Positions 17,954 through 26,462 of a DNA stretch of 64,000 bases are shown here, in pieces. Both the position numbers and the translations under genes were made by a program. The stretch's first letter is position 1. Each line of letters opens with the position of its first letter. This DNA comes from Gemmatimonadetes bacterium T265 (GTDB lineage: Bacteria > Gemmatimonadota > Gemmatimonadetes > Gemmatimonadales > Gemmatimonadaceae): the NCBI GenBank assembly GCA_019973575.1, contig BPUI01000004.1, positions 62,001 through 126,000 of the forward strand, in the 5' to 3' direction. The notes under the pieces are model-generated. The model was given only the letters and a program-made list of their open reading frames with translations. It was not told the origin of the DNA and ran no database searches.

Positions 17954-18552
17954 GCGCGCCCGCCATCAGGGGCGGCGAGGAGCGCGGGGAAGAGGACGCG
18001 CCGGAACCGGTCGAGCGGCACGGGGCTGCGCTCGACTTTCATCCGCAGCAGGGCGCCGTGCCACGCCGCGACCAGCACCTCCGCCGCCTCATCGGCGTCC
18101 AAGTCGGCGCGGACTTGGCCGGCCGCCTGCGCGGCGCGCACGGCCTCGGCGAACGGCTGCGTCAGCGCGCCGAAGACCTGCGCGAGGCGCCCGCGCAGAG
18201 CCTCGCTGTGCTCCGGCGCCTCGAGGCTCATGTTGCTGACCAGGCAGCCATGGCGCCATCCGACCCCAGCCAGATAGTCGGTGATCGCGTCGAAGTAGGC
18301 GTGTAGCCGGTCGAGCGGCGCGCGGGTGTGGTCGCGGAGGGTGGCGTCCGCCACCGCCTGCAGCTTCTCGAAGTAGCGGTCCAGGACCGCGACCCCGAAG
18401 GCCTCCTTGGACCGGAAGTGGTTCGTGAACGAGCCCTGTGGGACGCCGGCGGCGCTAGTGATCTCGCGGACGCCGCACGCCGCGAACCCACGCTTGTGCA
18501 GGGTCGTGACGCCGGATTCGAGAAGTTGCTCGCGGAGGGAGGGACGGCTCAT
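17950..18552 (-). CDS. TetR-family transcriptional repressor
   Basis: A 200-aa TetR protein. The N-terminal helix-turn-helix is LREQLLESGVTTLHKRGF, then VREITSAAGVPQGSFTNHFRSKEAF (within residues 6-54). The ligand-binding helical domain follows with VGWRHGCLVSNMSLEAPEHSE, typical of the TetR_C group near QacR/YxaF-like proteins. It is followed by the NTF2-like gene with a 4-nt overlap. A strong promoter at 18559-18587 is placed so that transcription would start at the ATG itself, which predicts a leaderless mRNA. A TACGTATG core in the spacer is a candidate operator, suggesting autorepression. Confidence 0.93.
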   Translation of the reverse strand: MSRPSLREQLLESGVTTLHKRGFAACGVREITSAAGVPQGSFTNHFRSKEAFGVAVLDRYFEKLQAVADATLRDHTRAPLDRLHAYFDAITDYLAGVGWRHGCLVSNMSLEAPEHSEALRGRLAQVFGALTQPFAEAVRAAQAAGQVRADLDADEAAEVLVAAWHGALLRMKVERSPVPLDRFRRVLFPALLAAPDGGRA

Positions 18553-18558
18553 CTGTTT

Positions 18559-18587
18559 ATAATACGCTCATACGTATAAGTTTTCAA
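18559..18587 (-). promoter_or_regulatory. TetR promoter/operator, probably leaderless
   Basis: On the minus strand TTGAAA (18582-18587), a 17-nt spacer and TATTAT (18559-18564) make a near-consensus promoter. The expected start falls at about 18552, which is the A of the ATG. The spacer contains the 8-bp palindrome ATACGTAT (18570-18577), a likely TetR half-site cluster, which recurs as TACGTATG upstream of the hydrolase promoter. Confidence 0.6.
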
Positions 18588-18591
18588 TACC

Positions 18592-19061
18592 AACTGCCCC
18601 AGTCGCCAGCGCTGATGCGTTACGCACACTCCCCACAAGCGGCTGCGCCCCAGTGCATGGGCGTCGGCCTGGGTGGCCTGGGTTCCGAGATCTGAGTCCG
18701 GGCCCCTGGGGACCCAGGCCGGTCTGGCGCATCATCGACATGCCGGTCGTCTATCGTTGGGACGCGTTGCAGCCCCAGAACCCCGCCCAGCGCGTAGTTG
18801 TCGACGACGAAAGAATCGGCGAGGCCCGCAGCAGCTACGCCTTTCAGGCGTACCTTCGTCGTCTGGCGGGCTCGCCAATCCCAGACGACCTGCTTGGGCA
18901 GGATAGACCGGCGGACGTCGATCACATGATGCAACAAAACGCGACCTGGCTGGCGGACGGTCGAGGCTGATCGCCGAAGACGCGCGCGGGTCAGGAGCAA
19001 GCGGCGCGGTGGGTGGCTTTCCGCAGGACCCGAGCCGGCGCACAACCGACGCGGAAGGAAC
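18592..19061. other. Lower-GC stretch with no recognisable gene
   Basis: About 470 bases, visibly less GC-rich than the surroundings. Frames on both strands stay open: a plus-strand one from 18653 to 18970 and a minus-strand one through the same bases. Neither has a family signature, so this may be a gene remnant or acquired DNA. GGAAGGA just before 19062 is the ribosome site of the next gene. Confidence 0.35.
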
Positions 19062-19658
19062 GTGAGCGTGGCGCGGCAGGACAGCATCCGTGCTGGAAAC
19101 GTCAGGGGAGAGTCGATGTCACAGCAGGGCCATGACGCGCATGCGCGCTCGCTGACCACCGCCGCACCCGTCGACGCAGACGCGATCAACTTCGCGTTTG
19201 GCCGGACGGACGAGAACGATCTGAGTGCAGCGGACACGAGCCTGCCGCTGCGGGCGCGCGAGCTCATCCGGGTTGGAAACGAAGGCATCGCCCGCGAGAA
19301 CATCCCGCTGATGGAGGCGTTCTTCCATCCGCGCTACCGGTTCCACGGCCCTGGCGGCGCCGAGCTGGATCGCGAGGGGCTGTGGGCCTACTTCGCCGCC
19401 TGCCGCGCCGCCCTCGACGAGTTCACCGTGACCCGGCAGGCGATCGTGTCCGACGGCGGCGACTACCTCGCCAGCCGCACCAGGTTCGCCGGCGTCTTCG
19501 CCCGTCCGTTCACCGGCGCGAGCGAGGGCAGGCTGCAGCCGAACGGCAGGCGCGTCGAGTACCGGGTGGTGAACATTTTCCGGTACGCGCCTAACGGCCA
19601 ACTCGTCGAGGAGTGGGTGCAGTACGACGTGCAGGCGTTCCTCGCGCAGCTGCGGTGA
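19062..19658 (+). CDS. SnoaL-like / NTF2-fold protein (ester cyclase type)
   Basis: Up to 198 aa. GTG 19062 has a GGAAGGA site; the inner ATG at 19116 also has a good GGGGAGAG site and would give about 180 aa, so the start is open. The fold signature is LIRVGNEGIARENIPLMEAFF, then HPRYRFHGPGG, and the ending VVNIFRYAPNGQLVEEWVQYD, as in SnoaL-like ester cyclases. No catalytic assignment is possible. It is convergent with the dehydrogenase gene cluster at 19777-22181. Confidence 0.8.
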   Translation: MSVARQDSIRAGNVRGESMSQQGHDAHARSLTTAAPVDADAINFAFGRTDENDLSAADTSLPLRARELIRVGNEGIARENIPLMEAFFHPRYRFHGPGGAELDREGLWAYFAACRAALDEFTVTRQAIVSDGGDYLASRTRFAGVFARPFTGASEGRLQPNGRRVEYRVVNIFRYAPNGQLVEEWVQYDVQAFLAQLR

Positions 19659-19776
19659 GGGCGGGCAGGGAACGAGGTGACGAGCCGCGGACGGCCCTGG
19701 CGGACGGGCTCCTCGTTCGGCGCCTAACGTTCGCTGACGTGGCCACGCGCGAGTGCCCGGCCGCTGATCGTCCTCG

Positions 19777-20520
19777 TCAAACCCGGAAGCCGGCGGTGAC
19801 CTCGAGGTGATGAGCGGTGACGAGGCGGGCCCCGTCCGAGAGGAGAAACGCGACCGCGCCGGTGAGGTCCTCCGCCTTCGGCAGTCGGCCCATCGGCGTC
19901 GACGCCTCAAAGGTCTTGCGCAGATCGTCCGCCATGTCGGTGAACATGCCCGACCCCTGCACCGCGCCCGGGTCGAGGGAGTTCACGGTGATCCGACGAG
20001 CACCCAGTTCCAACGCCAGCACTTCGACCATAAGCCGGACCGCCGCCTTGGAGGCGGCGTAGGCGCCTGATCCGGGAGGAGGGTAGCGCGCGATCGTCGA
20101 AGCGGTGGCGACCACCCGGCCCCCGTCGACGACGTGACGCGCGGCCTGCTGGAGCGTGAAGAAGGTGCCCTTGACGTTGATGTCGACGATACGGTCGAGG
20201 TCTTCCTCCCGCATCTCGGCGAACGGCGACGCCGTGTTCTCGAGCCCGGCGTTCGCGAACACGGCGTACAGGGCGCCGAACCGGTCTCTGGCCTGCTGGA
20301 ACAGGGCATCCACCTCGGCGGAGCGACGGCTGTCGGCGCGGACTACGAGGCACTCCGCGCCGGTCTCGCGGACCAGCGCCTCCGTTTCCTTCGCCGCCTG
20401 GTCGTCGCTGCTGTAGCTGATCGCGAGCTTGTAGCCCCGCGTCGCGAGGTGCGCGGCGACGGCGCGCCCGATCCCCTTGGTGCCGCCGGTAATGACTACG
20501 ACCTTGCCGGAGCCTTCCAC
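19777..20520 (-). CDS. Short-chain dehydrogenase/reductase (SDR), FabG-like
   Basis: A 247-aa classical SDR. The Rossmann motif is TGGTKGIG (residues 11-18), the structural motif NAG is in FANAGLEN, the catalytic Ser is in VATASTIARY and the YxxxK pair is in GAYAASKAA. ITVNSLDPGAVQGSG follows as in 3-oxoacyl-ACP-reductase-like enzymes. GTG 20520 has GGAGA upstream. It is the last gene of a three-SDR minus-strand group starting at 22181, with gaps of 67 and 19 nt. The physiological substrate is unknown. Confidence 0.93.
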   Translation of the reverse strand: MEGSGKVVVITGGTKGIGRAVAAHLATRGYKLAISYSSDDQAAKETEALVRETGAECLVVRADSRRSAEVDALFQQARDRFGALYAVFANAGLENTASPFAEMREEDLDRIVDINVKGTFFTLQQAARHVVDGGRVVATASTIARYPPPGSGAYAASKAAVRLMVEVLALELGARRITVNSLDPGAVQGSGMFTDMADDLRKTFEASTPMGRLPKAEDLTGAVAFLLSDGARLVTAHHLEVTAGFRV

Positions 20521-20587
20521 GACTCGTTCTCCTCTGCTTGGAAGTTCTTGCCGCTACTGGGGCTGACCACGTGTCCTCCGAAGCGGG

Positions 20588-21361
20588 TCACCCGCCGGCC
20601 TGCGCCCGAGCGGCGGCTGCCATCTCGTTCATCTTCTTCAGCGTCGCGTCGAAGCGGTTCTCACGCTCGGCGAAGCGCTGCATGGCGACCCGCTCCACCA
20701 GCAGCTCCGGCGGCGTCGGCTGTCGGCCGAGCAGCTCCATGACCTCGTCGATGAACTCTGAAAGTGGCATGTAGCCGGGCCGCTTCGACTGGCCGGGTGT
20801 CAGCTCGGTCGCGACCGCCGGGGGGACCAGCTCGATCACCTCGACCTTGCCGCGCAGCTGCTCTCGCAGCGCGACCGTGTAGAAGTGGATCGCCGCCTTC
20901 GACGCGGAGTAGGTCGGCGTCGTCGTGAGCGGCACGAAACCGAGTCCGGACGAGACGTTGATGATCGCCGCGTTCGCCGCCCCGGTGAGCTGGTCGATGA
21001 GCGCGTCCGTCATCCGGATCGGACCCATGAGGTTGGTCGCTATCGTCGCCTCGGCGTCGTCGAGCGACCGCTTGGACGTGGCGTCCTCGAACTTCATGAT
21101 CCCCGCCATGTTGACCAGGACGTTGAGCGCCGGATGGTCGCGGACTACCTGGTCGGCCGCCGCCCGGATCGAGTCCGGGTCCGCCACGTCGAGGACCAGG
21201 CCGCTCATCCGCTCCTGTGCCCGAACTACCTTGTCGAGCGCGTCCTGACGCCGCCCGGCGACGATCACGTGGTTGCCCACGTCGCGCAGCCGCTGCGCCA
21301 GCGCCGCGCCGATGCCGGACGTCCCGCCGGTGATGAGGACGGTGTTGCCGTCGATTTTCAT
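20588..21361 (-). CDS. SDR oxidoreductase, DltE-like
   Basis: A 257-aa SDR starting at the ATG at 21361 with GGAG six nt upstream. Motifs are LITGGTSGIGAALA, VLVNMAGIMKF (NAG replaced by NMAG), INVSSGLGFVP and TYSASKAAIHFY (Tyr/Lys catalytic pair). The C-terminal part with LVPPAVATELTPGQ matches DltE/YdfG-like short-chain enzymes. It lies 19 nt downstream of the next SDR gene in the same operon. Confidence 0.93.
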   Translation of the reverse strand: MKIDGNTVLITGGTSGIGAALAQRLRDVGNHVIVAGRRQDALDKVVRAQERMSGLVLDVADPDSIRAAADQVVRDHPALNVLVNMAGIMKFEDATSKRSLDDAEATIATNLMGPIRMTDALIDQLTGAANAAIINVSSGLGFVPLTTTPTYSASKAAIHFYTVALREQLRGKVEVIELVPPAVATELTPGQSKRPGYMPLSEFIDEVMELLGRQPTPPELLVERVAMQRFAERENRFDATLKKMNEMAAAARAQAGG

Positions 21362-21380
21362 GTAGGGCTCCTTACCGCAG

Positions 21381-22181
21381 TCAGGTTGTCCGTGCAGCGT
21401 CCGACTTCTCGGCGTGGCCGCCACCGGGACGCATCTGCTCCGCGTTCATCTCGGCGAGCGTGTCGCCAGGCAGGACGCGCACGATCGCGCGCTGGAGCGT
21501 GCTGATCCAGCCCGGGGACACGTCGCCCTTCCCCGCTTTCATCGCGTCCCAACCGGCCTTGGCCGGAGCCTCGGGCGGGTCCTTCTTGCCCGCGCCGGCC
21601 TTGGTATCGAGCGTGCCGGCGCGCTCCCAGAACTCGCTCTCGGTGACGTTCGGCATCAGGCACGTGACCGTGACGCCCGTATCTTTCAGCTCGTTGCGAA
21701 GCGCGAAGCTGAAGCTGTCAAGGAACGCCTTCGAGGCGTTGTAGGCGGCTTGGTAGGCGCCGGGGATCAGGCCGGCGATCGAGCCGGTGATCAGGATCTT
21801 GCCCTCGTTGCGGTCGCGCATCCGGCGGCCGACACGCTGGAGCAGGTCGATGGTGCCGATGACGTTGGTCTCGACGAGGTTGCGGACCTCGGCGAAGTCT
21901 TCGTCGAGGAACGCCTTGCCGAGTCCATGCCCGGCGTTGGCGCACAGCACGTCGACGGGGCGGCCGCCGATCCGCTCGTCCAGGGCAGCGACGCCCTCGG
22001 CCGTGGACAGGTCGACGTGGATCGTGTCCACCGACGCCTGCCCGAGCTGTTCCAGCGCCTGGGTGAAGGGGCGGTCCGCAGCGAGCAGCAGCGTGTAGCC
22101 GTCCGCGGCGGCTAGCTTCGCGAGCTCGAGCCCGATTCCGGACGACGATCCGGTGATGACGGCGAAGAGCGCTTGGGACAT
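21381..22181 (-). CDS. SDR oxidoreductase
   Basis: A 266-aa SDR. The ATG at 22181 is preferred to an upstream in-frame ATG (22247) because the domain starts at once (SQALFAVITGSSSGIGLELA). Cofactor and active-site motifs are TGSSSGIG, CANAGHG, ILITGSIAGLIPG and YNASKAFLDSF. The C-terminus (from residue 190) is longer and charged. It is first in the three-gene SDR operon and divergent from the XRE/MmyB regulator at 22465, which is probably its regulator. Confidence 0.92.
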   Translation of the reverse strand: MSQALFAVITGSSSGIGLELAKLAAADGYTLLLAADRPFTQALEQLGQASVDTIHVDLSTAEGVAALDERIGGRPVDVLCANAGHGLGKAFLDEDFAEVRNLVETNVIGTIDLLQRVGRRMRDRNEGKILITGSIAGLIPGAYQAAYNASKAFLDSFSFALRNELKDTGVTVTCLMPNVTESEFWERAGTLDTKAGAGKKDPPEAPAKAGWDAMKAGKGDVSPGWISTLQRAIVRVLPGDTLAEMNAEQMRPGGGHAEKSDAARTT

Positions 22182-22464
22182 GATCTGGTTATTACGAGTC
22201 GAAAGGTGGGTGGTGGCGAGGAAGAGCGGCTCGTGGGCCGGACCCACGCGTGTTCGTGGGGCATGGCGCGGAGGATTGCTGCGTCGCCGCGGCGCGCGAG
22301 CGGGGCACCCCCGCAGGTCGGCACTCCGCCGCCCCGCCAGTCTGCGAGCGTCACCGAGCTTGGCGTTCCGGGTAGATTCGGGTCGTTCTCACGACGGCGT
22401 CCACGCCGTCTCGGGCGGCGCGGCGGCCCGCGTTGGGTATGGCGGCTCCTTTCCGGAGGACCTC

Positions 22465-23406
22465 ATGACGGACCTGCTGCGGACACCGCAGTCTCTCACG
22501 GGCGCGCGCAAGGAGCCAGGCACGGGCGATCCGGGGATCGCTGGTCCCAGGCTGCGGCCCTGGGGCGACCCGGACCGCGCACAACTGGCCGACTTCCTCC
22601 GGCGGCGGCGCGCGGCGCTCCGCCCGGCGGACGTCGCCCTCCCGCCGGGCGCGCGCCGCCGCACGCACGGGCTGCGGCGCGAGGAGATCGCCGCGCTGGC
22701 GGGAATGTCCGCAGACTATTACAGCCGCCTCGAGCAGCAGCGCGGCCCGCAGCCGTCGGAGGCCGTCCTCGCAGCAGTGGCAGCTGCCCTGCGGCTCTCG
22801 CCGGACGAGCGCGACCATCTGTTCCGGATCGCTGGGCACAGTGCCCCCGGCCGACCGGCAGACGCGGCGCGCCCCGGGTCGGGACTGGTCCGCGTGTTGG
22901 AGTGCGTGCGTGACGTGCCCGCCCAGATCGTCACCGAGCTGGCCGAGACCGTTCGGCAGAACCGCCTCGCCGTGGCGCTCCTCGGCGTGCAGACGCACTT
23001 CCAGGGGCTGGACCGCAGCTTCGCGTATCGGTGGTTCACCGACCTGCCCACGCGGCGGCTCTACCCCGAGGAGGACCACGCCGAGCGCGGCCGCATCATG
23101 GTCGCCGACCTGCGGCTGAGCTACTCGCGCGCGGGCCCAGGCTCCCGCGCGGCGGCGCTGGTGCAGGCGTTGCTCGCGCGCAGTCCGGAGTTCGCCACCC
23201 TGTGGACGCGCCACGAGGTCGCGCGGGTGCCGAGCGGGCGCAAGCGCATCTACAACCCGCAGGTGGGCGTCGTGGAGATCGACTGCCGGGTGCTGTTCGA
23301 GCCCGACCAGGCGCATGCGCTGCTCGTCTACACCACCGACCCCGGCAGCGAGGCCGAGCGGCAACTCGCGGTCCTCGCCGAGTCTGTCGACCCGGGCGCG
23401 CGCTGA
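22465..23406 (+). CDS. XRE-type regulator with MmyB ligand-binding domain
   Basis: A 313-aa one-component regulator. The ATG at 22465 has a perfect GGAGGA site. The helix-turn-helix covers about residues 33-105: LADFLRRRRAALRPADVALP, HGLRREEIAALAGMSADYYSRLEQ, followed by LRLSPDERDHLFRIAG. The C-terminal half (RVLECVRDVPAQIV to LLVYTTDPGSEAE) matches the MmyB-like ligand-binding domain, which in known family members binds small molecules or fatty acids. It is transcribed away from the three-SDR operon, the common arrangement for this family, so control of those genes is likely. Confidence 0.92.
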   Translation: MTDLLRTPQSLTGARKEPGTGDPGIAGPRLRPWGDPDRAQLADFLRRRRAALRPADVALPPGARRRTHGLRREEIAALAGMSADYYSRLEQQRGPQPSEAVLAAVAAALRLSPDERDHLFRIAGHSAPGRPADAARPGSGLVRVLECVRDVPAQIVTELAETVRQNRLAVALLGVQTHFQGLDRSFAYRWFTDLPTRRLYPEEDHAERGRIMVADLRLSYSRAGPGSRAAALVQALLARSPEFATLWTRHEVARVPSGRKRIYNPQVGVVEIDCRVLFEPDQAHALLVYTTDPGSEAERQLAVLAESVDPGAR

Positions 23407-23582
23407 GGCCGGCGCGTCGGCCACAAGCGCGGCGTAGAAGCCGGCCTGGGGTCGGCGCGGACGAGTGAGCAGGACGTGCGTGTGCAGCGGGTCCTGCCCG
23501 CCCGCGGCACGCGGCCGTGCGCGTCGACGGCCCCGCCGAGCAGTAGCCGCCGGGCCCCCTGCAGGCGCAGCCACTCCTGGCA

Positions 23583-23737
23583 CGGCATTGTCACATTACG
23601 TGTTAGGCAGGCGCGGGGCGGGCGTTCGGCGCCTCGATCGGCGGCGTTGATGGCCCGATGGCGCGAGGAACATCTGGCGCGGCACGTCGGCCACCCCCGA
23701 AACGGCCGGTCCGCGCGTCAACAATGTGACAATGCCG
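23583..23737. repeat. 155-bp segment bounded by perfect 15-bp inverted repeats
   Basis: CGGCATTGTCACATT (23583-23597) returns as its exact reverse complement at 23723-23737. The 125 bases between hold a GTTAGGC copy and no convincing gene. The right arm abuts a fragment of an HxlR gene. This could be a small non-autonomous (MITE-like) element or a pair of operator sites. No target duplication was seen. Confidence 0.5.
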
Positions 23738-23840
23738 CCGCGCGTGGAGTACGCCCTGACGCCGGTTGGGCGGGACCTCCACCCCGTGATCGCGGCGGTG
23801 GCGGCTGGGGCGCGCGGCAGGAGCTGGAGGTGTACGGAAC
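23732..23840 (+). pseudogene. HxlR-family regulator remnant (C-terminal tail)
   Basis: Directly after the inverted-repeat arm the plus strand encodes MPPRVEYALTPVGRDLHPVI, the hallmark C-terminal wing and helix of HxlR regulators. One base later the expected Trp-Gly is only available in the next frame (WGARQELEV), so there is also a frameshift near 23808. No N-terminal HxlR sequence precedes it. It is a dead fragment. Confidence 0.6.
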
Positions 23841-24010
23841 CGTGACGCGGTATGCCGTCCCGCCCGCGGAGGCCGTCGGATGACGCCGTGACAACGCTGG
23901 CTGCTCTCCGGCACACCCCAGTCAGCTCGCGCACCCTCGACCGCCGGCGGGCTGGCGCAACGCGCGTCGCACGCCACCCCGAGACCGTTAGGCACGCGCA
24001 GGCGCGGCTT

Positions 24011-24979
24011 TCACGTCGCCAGCATCCGACGCATCGCCGCCCGCACGTCCGCGGCGAGCTGCTCGCGCAGTGGGCCGGGGAACAAGTCGAACCCGTGCAC
24101 GCCGCCGTCGTAGACGTGCAACTCGACCGGCACGCCCGCCCGCGACAGCCGCAGCGCGTAGGCGACGCTTTCCTCGAGGAACAAGTCGACCGACCCCACC
24201 GCGATGAAAGCCGGCGACAGCCGCGTCACGTCCGCGGCGAGCGCCGGCGAGTAGTGGCCGCGGCGCTCGGGCGGGATCGCGTCGGGGCCGGCGTCGCCGC
24301 CGAGCGCCCCCCACCCGAATCGGTTCATTGGCCGGGTCCACTGGAAATTCCCGGTCGTCGGGTTGTCGACCGGGGCCGCGGGGGTGCCCGTGCGCGCGTC
24401 GAGCATCGGGTAGATCAGCACCTGTCCCGCGAGGGCGTACACGCCTCGGTCACGCGCGAGCAGCGCGAGCGCGGCGGCAAGCCCGCCGCCCGCGCTGTGG
24501 CCGACGACCGCGATGCGCGACGCGTCGACGCCGAGCGCGTCCGCCTGCGCGACCAGCCAGGTGAGGGCCGCGTAGCAGTCCTCCACCGGCCCGGGAAAGG
24601 GCGTCTCCGGCGCCAGGCGGTAGTCCACCGCGACCACGACGGCCCCGTGCTCGTCGGCGAGCGCGCGGCTGAACGCGTCCATCATGTCGGGCGTGCCGAC
24701 GACGAACCCGCCCCCGTGTAGGTAGAGCACGGCCGGCGCCTTCGCCCCGGCCGGGCGCGTCGCGGCCGGCTGGTAGACGAGGACGCGAACGCCGGGCGCG
24801 CCCGCGGGGCCGGGCACGGTCCGCACCTCGGGCGGGGTCGGCCCGGGCGGGGCCAGCTGCGCGTACGCCGCAAGGACGGCCGACCGAAACTCCGGCAGCG
24901 TGTCGCGGTCGAGGTCGAACGGCGGCGTCTGCGCGACGGCGCCGCGCGCGGCCGAGTCGACCAGGTGGAGCGTCTCCAT
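24011..24979 (-). CDS. Alpha/beta hydrolase of the hormone-sensitive-lipase group
   Basis: A 322-aa esterase or lipase of bacterial family IV. The oxyanion motif is HGGG (residues 88-91), the nucleophile Ser162 is in VVGHSAGGG, YRLAPETPFPG is typical, Asp is in AVGSVDLFLEE and the catalytic His is in GGVHGFDLFPG near the C-terminus. It should hydrolyse short-chain acyl esters in the cytoplasm. The ATG at 24979 gives the usual family length. It stands alone, about 170 nt after the SnoaL gene on the same strand. Confidence 0.94.
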   Translation of the reverse strand: METLHLVDSAARGAVAQTPPFDLDRDTLPEFRSAVLAAYAQLAPPGPTPPEVRTVPGPAGAPGVRVLVYQPAATRPAGAKAPAVLYLHGGGFVVGTPDMMDAFSRALADEHGAVVVAVDYRLAPETPFPGPVEDCYAALTWLVAQADALGVDASRIAVVGHSAGGGLAAALALLARDRGVYALAGQVLIYPMLDARTGTPAAPVDNPTTGNFQWTRPMNRFGWGALGGDAGPDAIPPERRGHYSPALAADVTRLSPAFIAVGSVDLFLEESVAYALRLSRAGVPVELHVYDGGVHGFDLFPGPLREQLAADVRAAMRRMLAT

Positions 24980-25146
24980 TGTTTGTGCGGTGTGCAGTTC
25001 GGGGAGTCAGAATCGGGGGAAGATTCCGCGCGCTCGCGAGTCGGTAGCAGGTAGCGAAGAATTCCCCACCGCTTGCACCCGCGTCCGCGTACCGCGGGCG
25101 GAACGCCGTGTGATCGGTGGAGAAGGGCCGTGAGCCCGGGATGTCC

Positions 25147-25533
25147 TCACCCCGCCAACTGGGCCCGGACCGCCGCGTCGTCCAGCACGAACCACATCTC
25201 GGCGATCTTGCCGCCGCGGAACCGGTAGAACGCGAGCTCCTGCGTCGTGAACGAGCGGCCGGTCGGCCCGATCCCGAGCCACGTGCCCCGCGGCGTGCCG
25301 GTATCCGTTAGGCGGACCGCGACGGTGTCGTGGGTCGCGACCAGATCCTCGACCTCCCAGCGGAAGTCGGGCACCGCGGCGATGTTCGACGCGATCGCGC
25401 CGGCGTAGTCCGCCAGCGACGTCACCGCGCCGTTGAACCGGAGCGGGTCGTGCACGAACTCGCCGAGTTCGCCGAGGCGTCGGTCGTTGCAGAGCGCGAG
25501 GTAGCGCCGCCAGACGTCTTCCAAACCAGCCAT
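25147..25533 (-). CDS. SnoaL-like ester-cyclase-type NTF2-fold protein
   Basis: A 128-aa protein: VWRRYLALCNDRRLGELGEF, FVHDPLRFNG, then VAVRLTDTGTPRGTWLGIGP, and the ending ELAFYRFRGGKIAEMWFVLD. This is the complete SnoaL/ester-cyclase pattern with the usual short length. Its role may be cyclase, isomerase or binding protein. The gene is divergent from the broken XRE regulator at 25693. Confidence 0.87.
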   Translation of the reverse strand: MAGLEDVWRRYLALCNDRRLGELGEFVHDPLRFNGAVTSLADYAGAIASNIAAVPDFRWEVEDLVATHDTVAVRLTDTGTPRGTWLGIGPTGRSFTTQELAFYRFRGGKIAEMWFVLDDAAVRAQLAG

Positions 25534-25692
25534 CAGAGTGTTGTCCGCATCAGGGGAGGAGCCCGCCGCCGGAGCGGCGTACGGCCACGCGGCCGCGACG
25601 AGGAGGACAGTGTGCGACGGTCGTGCATCGGCTAGCCAGGCAACCGGGTATCCTGGGATTCTCAGTCCCCGTTTCGGGCGTCACGTGACTGC

Positions 25693-26100
25693 ATGCGCGT
25701 ACTTGCCATCTCTCCACTCCTCCCGCGTGCGGACTGGAGCCGCGCGACCGAGCAGGTCGCGGCTCGAGCCGACGCCGATCCAGACGTCGGCTCGGACGTC
25801 GGGCGGCGCCGCGCCCTCGGGCAGTTCCTGCGCGCGAGGCGCTCGCGCCTCGCGCCGGCGCTGGCGGCGCTACCCCACGCACATCCTGCGGGCAGCCGTC
25901 GCCGGCGCACACCCGGGCTGCGCCGCAAGGAGGTGGCCGAGCGCGCCGGCGTGAGCGTGGCCTGGTACACCTGGATCCACCTGGATCGAGCAGGGGCGCG
26001 ATGTGCGCACCTCGGCCGCCACGCTCGGCCGAGTAGCCGACGCGCTCCAGCTCGCGGCGGCCGACCGCGCCTACGTCGCGGAGGTGTGTACGCGCTGCCC
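25693..26100 (+). pseudogene. XRE/MmyB regulator broken by a 10-bp tandem duplication and truncated
   Basis: The N-terminus is a typical MmyB-group HTH: RRRALGQFLRARRSRL, RRRTPGLRRKEVAERAGVSVAWYTW. At 25968-25987 the decamer CACCTGGATC stands twice in tandem. Removing one copy joins WYTW to IEQGRDVRTSAATLGRVAD, the family consensus, which now lies in the next frame. The regulator sequence ends at about 26100, where an ISL3-type transposase end begins, so the ligand-binding half is gone. It is divergent from the SnoaL gene at 25533, which it may once have controlled. Confidence 0.75.
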
Positions 26101-26387
26101 GGCGCTGGCGGAGGCGCGCGCGCTTGCGCACGGCTTCCGCCGCATGCTCCGCGAGCACGACAGGGCCGCGTTCCTGCCCTGGCTCGCCGCGGCGCACCGG
26201 AGCGTGCTCGAGCCGTTCGTGCGCGGCTTGCGCTACGACGTCGAAGCGGTGTACGCGGGCGTCGCCCTGCCCTGGTGCCAGGGGCAGGTCGAGGGCCAGG
26301 TGCACCGCCTCAAGTTGCTGAAGCGCAGCATGTACAGGACGGGCGAGCTTCGCCCCGCTCAGGCAGCGCATGCTCGCCGCGGCGTGA
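26090..26387 (+). mobile_element. ISL3-family transposase remnant (C-terminal end)
   Basis: In the frame that continues the broken regulator, residues read GFRRMLREHDRAAF, LEPFVRGLRYDVEAVYAG, then GQVEGQVHRLKLLKRSMY, the conserved C-terminal block of ISL3 transposases. After MY the frame slips: dropping one A at about 26336 gives GRASFAPLRQRMLAAA and a stop at 26385-26387, the usual ending. Only about 95 of more than 400 residues remain. It is inactive and forms a chimeric frame with the regulator. Confidence 0.75.
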
Positions 26388-26462
26388 GCGGGCCCCCTGG
26401 AGTTGCCCCGCTGAAACGGACGCCTCGATAAGCTCTGCTATGCTGCAGGGCGGAGGTGGACG

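Noticed and set aside
18653-18970. Plus-strand frame of 105 codons in the lower-GC gap
   Set aside because: No recognisable family and the opposite strand is equally open; reported only as a gap.
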